A stretch of 6,109 bases of DNA from Methanosarcinales archaeon (lineage in GTDB: Archaea > Halobacteriota > Methanosarcinia > Methanotrichales > Methanotrichaceae), in contig JAAEEW010000054.1 of NCBI GenBank assembly GCA_013415595.1, positions 1 through 6,109 of the forward strand. The letters are read 5' to 3'. The notes beneath the pieces were generated by a model. That model made no database searches, was not told where the DNA came from, and worked only from the letters and a program-made list of their open reading frames with translations. Of the stretch, positions 3,994 to 6,109 are shown in pieces; within the stretch, counting starts at the first letter, position 1, and every line of letters starts with the position of its first letter. Position numbers and translations under genes: made by a program.

Positions 3994-6109
3994 TCACTCC
4001 AGCTCTCCGAATACCGAGCTTATCACACCCCGGCCCCGGTCCCTGCCGTACTCCTTGCCCACCTCCTTCACCAGGTCCATGAACTCCTGGTCGGATAGGC
4101 TGAGCTGGGAGCTGAGGCGGTCCACGAAGGGCTCGATCTGCTTGAAGTCCGGGCTGTCCGCAGAGCGCAGGATCATGCCGGCCATGGAGATGAGGATCAG
4201 CGCCTCCCTCAGCCGTCCCAGCCACACCGCCAGGACGCCCAGCTGAAACAGCGAGGCTGCCTCGCCGTCCCGGTCCCCCATCTGCTGCTGCAGCTCCAGA
4301 GCCCTCCTGAAGCTCCCCTGGGCCCGGTCCCTGTGGCTGAGTTGGGACTCCATGGTGCCGATGTTGTGCCAGGTGGCGGCCTCCGCCCGGAAGTCGGCCA
4401 GCCGGGCCAGGATGGGCTGAACCTCCCTCAGCCGCTCCAGGGCCTGCTGATAGTCCTCCCTGCGGGATGCGGCGCTGGCCATGCCGTCCAGCACCGCGGC
4501 CTGGCCGGCCAGGTCTCCCACCTGCCGGTAGAGCAGCAGGGCCTTCTCCAGCTCCACCTCCGCCTGCTGGGGGCTGTCCCCGACCAGGGCGATCAGGCCC
4601 AGGTGGTGGCGGGAGGAGGCCTCTCCAGCGGCGTCCCCGGCCTCCTGCTGCATAGCCAGGGCCTGCATGAACCGCTCCCTGGCCTGGTCGCGGTCTTTGC
4701 GGCGCATGGAGATCATGGCCAGGCTGTGCCAGGTGGCCGCCCCCTCCCGGCTGTCCGCCCCGTCCTGCTGCAGGGACATAGACCGCTGCAATATCTCTTC
4801 TGCCCGGTCCAGCTGATTCTGCTGCAGGGCGATCAGGCCCAGGTTGTAGAGCGACCTGGCCTGGCCGGAGAGGTCCCCGGACCCCTGCTGCAGGGAAAGA
4901 GCCCTCTCGAACACCTCCCGGGCATCCTCGAGCCTGCCCAGGTAGAAATGGGCCAGTCCTGACCGGGCCAGAGCCCCTGCATCCTCGCCGTAGCTCAGAA
5001 GGTCCTGGTTCAGCCGCAGGAGATCGCCGTACAGGCCCCGGCGGTCCAGGAAGCTGCAGATGCGCCCGGTGACCTCCCCCGCCTTCTCCAGGTCCCGGGC
5101 CTCCAGATACTGGGTCCGGGAGGCCAGCAGGCACTCCAGACGGGAGAGGCCCAGGGCCTGGTGGCCGGACCTGGCCGCGGACTCCAGGAAATCTCCGGCG
5201 CGGCGGTGGGCCTGGATTCGCTCCACCGGGTTCAGGCGCTCCAGAAGCCAGGGCCGCAGATGGCGATAGACGGCAAAGAGCTCCCCGTGGTCGAGGGATG
5301 TGCATAGACCAGCGGCCTGCCACTCCTCCATCATGCCTTCCGCGTCCAGGCCCTCCGCCTTCATGCCCTCGGCTTCTACACCCTCCGCCTCCACGCCTTC
5401 CGGCTCCCTGGAGGCCTCCCCGGACTCCTTTGCCCCCCCTGCCTCCCCTGCCTCCTGGCCCAGGAGGGCCTGCACTGCCGGGGCGCAAAGAGGCAGGTCG
5501 TACAGGGCCGCCCTTCTCAGCCCCTCCTGAGCAGCAGGCCGCAGGCCCTTGTAGAGCCTGGAGAGGAAGATCTCCCGGAAGAGACGCTCCCGCTCCTCCG
5601 CCAGGGAATGGAGATTGGCGGGCAGACGGACGGCCTCAAGCTCCCGGGACAGCTCATCCCGGGGAAGAATCTTCAGCCCCCGGGCCACCTGATCCAGGAT
5701 GCGGGGGCTGGACCCGAAGATGACCGGGATTTTCGAAATGAGCTGCCAGTCGTCCTGCCAGCCGCTCTGCCTGCAGCCCTGCCCCTCTTCCGCTACCGCC
5801 GCCAGCAGATTTCTGCGAAAGGCGGCAGGGGAGATCTCTCCCACCCACTCGTTCCTGGCCCCGGAGGGGAGAATGGACACGTCCGCGGGCAGGATCCGGC
5901 TGGTGATCACCGCCCGGCCGCCTGATAGGCCGGCGAGAAGGTCCCGGTAGAAGCCGGCCATCTCCCCCTCCAGCCTGCCCTCCGGTCCCAGGCAGGAGTC
6001 CAGGCCGTCCAGGAGCAGGACCATGCGCCCCTTGTTCAGGGCCTGGACCACCATCTTCATCCTTTCCGCTACCGGCATCTGAGGGTCGGAGAAGACGGCG
6101 GCCGCCGGC
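3994..6109 (-). CDS. STAND (NACHT/NB-ARC-like) ATPase with seven C-terminal TPRs, N-terminus beyond the window
   Basis: The frame is open to the last base (…AAAVFSDPQ precedes the first in-window Met at 6078), so the true start and P-loop lie outside. Numbered from Met 6078: VLLLDGLD (20-27) is a Walker B strand, RAVITSR (55-61) the following sensor-type strand, and GSSP (122-125) sits where STAND proteins have their GxP motif. A winged-helix region follows (about 163-285), interrupted by an acidic repeat linker (205-250). Residues about 280-366 are helical. Seven consecutive 40-residue TPRs occupy 367-646, ending in a helical tail with basic residues (KEYGRDRGRG) and GELE. Such proteins are nucleotide-driven switches whose TPRs sense a partner; bacterial and archaeal members include antiviral and regulatory proteins. 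The effector domain, if any, is not visible. A lone reading as a TPR protein is excluded by the Walker B/TSR/GxP series. Confidence 0.85.
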   Translation of the reverse strand, partial: PAAAVFSDPQMPVAERMKMVVQALNKGRMVLLLDGLDSCLGPEGRLEGEMAGFYRDLLAGLSGGRAVITSRILPADVSILPSGARNEWVGEISPAAFRRNLLAAVAEEGQGCRQSGWQDDWQLISKIPVIFGSSPRILDQVARGLKILPRDELSRELEAVRLPANLHSLAEERERLFREIFLSRLYKGLRPAAQEGLRRAALYDLPLCAPAVQALLGQEAGEAGGAKESGEASREPEGVEAEGVEAEGMKAEGLDAEGMMEEWQAAGLCTSLDHGELFAVYRHLRPWLLERLNPVERIQAHRRAGDFLESAARSGHQALGLSRLECLLASRTQYLEARDLEKAGEVTGRICSFLDRRGLYGDLLRLNQDLLSYGEDAGALARSGLAHFYLGRLEDAREVFERALSLQQGSGDLSGQARSLYNLGLIALQQNQLDRAEEILQRSMSLQQDGADSREGAATWHSLAMISMRRKDRDQARERFMQALAMQQEAGDAAGEASSRHHLGLIALVGDSPQQAEVELEKALLLYRQVGDLAGQAAVLDGMASAASRREDYQQALERLREVQPILARLADFRAEAATWHNIGTMESQLSHRDRAQGSFRRALELQQQMGDRDGEAASLFQLGVLAVWLGRLREALILISMAGMILRSADSPDFKQIEPFVDRLSSQLSLSDQEFMDLVKEVGKEYGRDRGRGVISSVFGELE
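4141..4980 (-). repeat. seven tandem 40-residue TPR units in the STAND protein
   Basis: Seven units of exactly 40 codons, starting at residues 367, 407, 447, 487, 527, 567 and 607 (from Met 6078). Most share LxxLGxIAxxxxxxxxAxxxFxxALxLQQxxGDxxGxA. The 40-residue spacing (not 34) matches the kinesin-light-chain/LGN class of TPR, which bind peptides or protein partners. Units 3 and 6 both open with AATWH and are the closest pair. Unit 5 is the most diverged. No unit is truncated. Confidence 0.85.
5332..5406 (-). repeat. five 15-bp units coding a pentapeptide repeat in the STAND linker
   Basis: Residues 225-249 read EPEGV, EAEGV, EAEGM, KAEGL, DAEGM: five copies of [acidic/K]-[A/P]-E-G-[V/M/L]. 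The DNA units are 15 bp, so changes in copy number keep the frame. The preceding residues 209-224 are similarly low in complexity (Gly, Glu, Ala, Ser). The repeat falls between LPLCAPAVQALLG and EEWQAAGLCTSLDHGELFAVYRHLRPWLLERL, that is, inside the likely winged-helix domain, as a flexible acidic loop. Confidence 0.85.

Noticed and set aside
4141..4980. DNA-level tandem repeat as a mobile or satellite element
   Set aside because: The 120-base periodicity is fully explained by coding of 40-residue TPR units with diverged codons.
3866..5488. Minus-strand open frame of about 540 codons overlapping the STAND gene
   Set aside because: The translation is dominated by Gly, Pro, Arg and Ala, typical of a shifted frame in G+C-rich DNA. 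The other frame gives seven regular TPRs.

Overview
This G+C-rich window reads as archaeal, most likely from a methanogen. The evidence is a threonine synthase followed by a stand-alone (core-only) cobalamin-independent methionine-synthase-like protein, Shine-Dalgarno sequences of GGTGA/GAGGTGA type, and A/T-rich TATA-like boxes about 45 bases before start codons. The many TPR-type STAND ATPases known from Methanothrix/Methanosaeta, together with the G+C richness, make that group my first guess. This is inference; no rRNA or other marker gene is present.

Layout. Positions 1-275 hold no gene. They carry a 14-bp tandem repeat cut by the left edge and a strong hairpin at 201-230. Positions 276-2687 (minus strand) are a tight two-gene operon, thrC followed by a MetE-core-like gene, that is, the threonine and methionine ends of the aspartate family. 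Positions 2688-2902 are a divergent intergenic region with a candidate promoter for each side and two palindromes placed like operators. Positions 2903-3325 and 3478-3780 (plus strand) are two tandem, clearly duplicated genes for small secreted proteins that I cannot assign to a known family. Each has its own candidate promoter and Shine-Dalgarno. Positions 3781-3993 are a convergent gap with a T-rich terminator-like tract and an elaborate set of inverted repeats. Positions 3994-6109 (minus strand) are the C-terminal part of a large STAND (NACHT/NB-ARC-like) ATPase with seven 40-residue TPRs. Its reading frame is still open at the right edge, so the P-loop and any N-terminal effector lie outside.

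How the parts relate. The thrC/metE-like pair probably serves amino-acid synthesis, but the MetE-like protein lacks the first zinc-ligand cysteine, so its reaction is uncertain. The secreted pair is the most novel content. Both proteins carry a perfect five-glycine zipper (Gly every fourth residue) and a heptad-spaced YNxxL motif just after a signal peptide, which suggests self-assembly at or in the cell envelope. The STAND protein looks like a signalling or defence-type switch, and nothing in the sequence ties it to the other genes.
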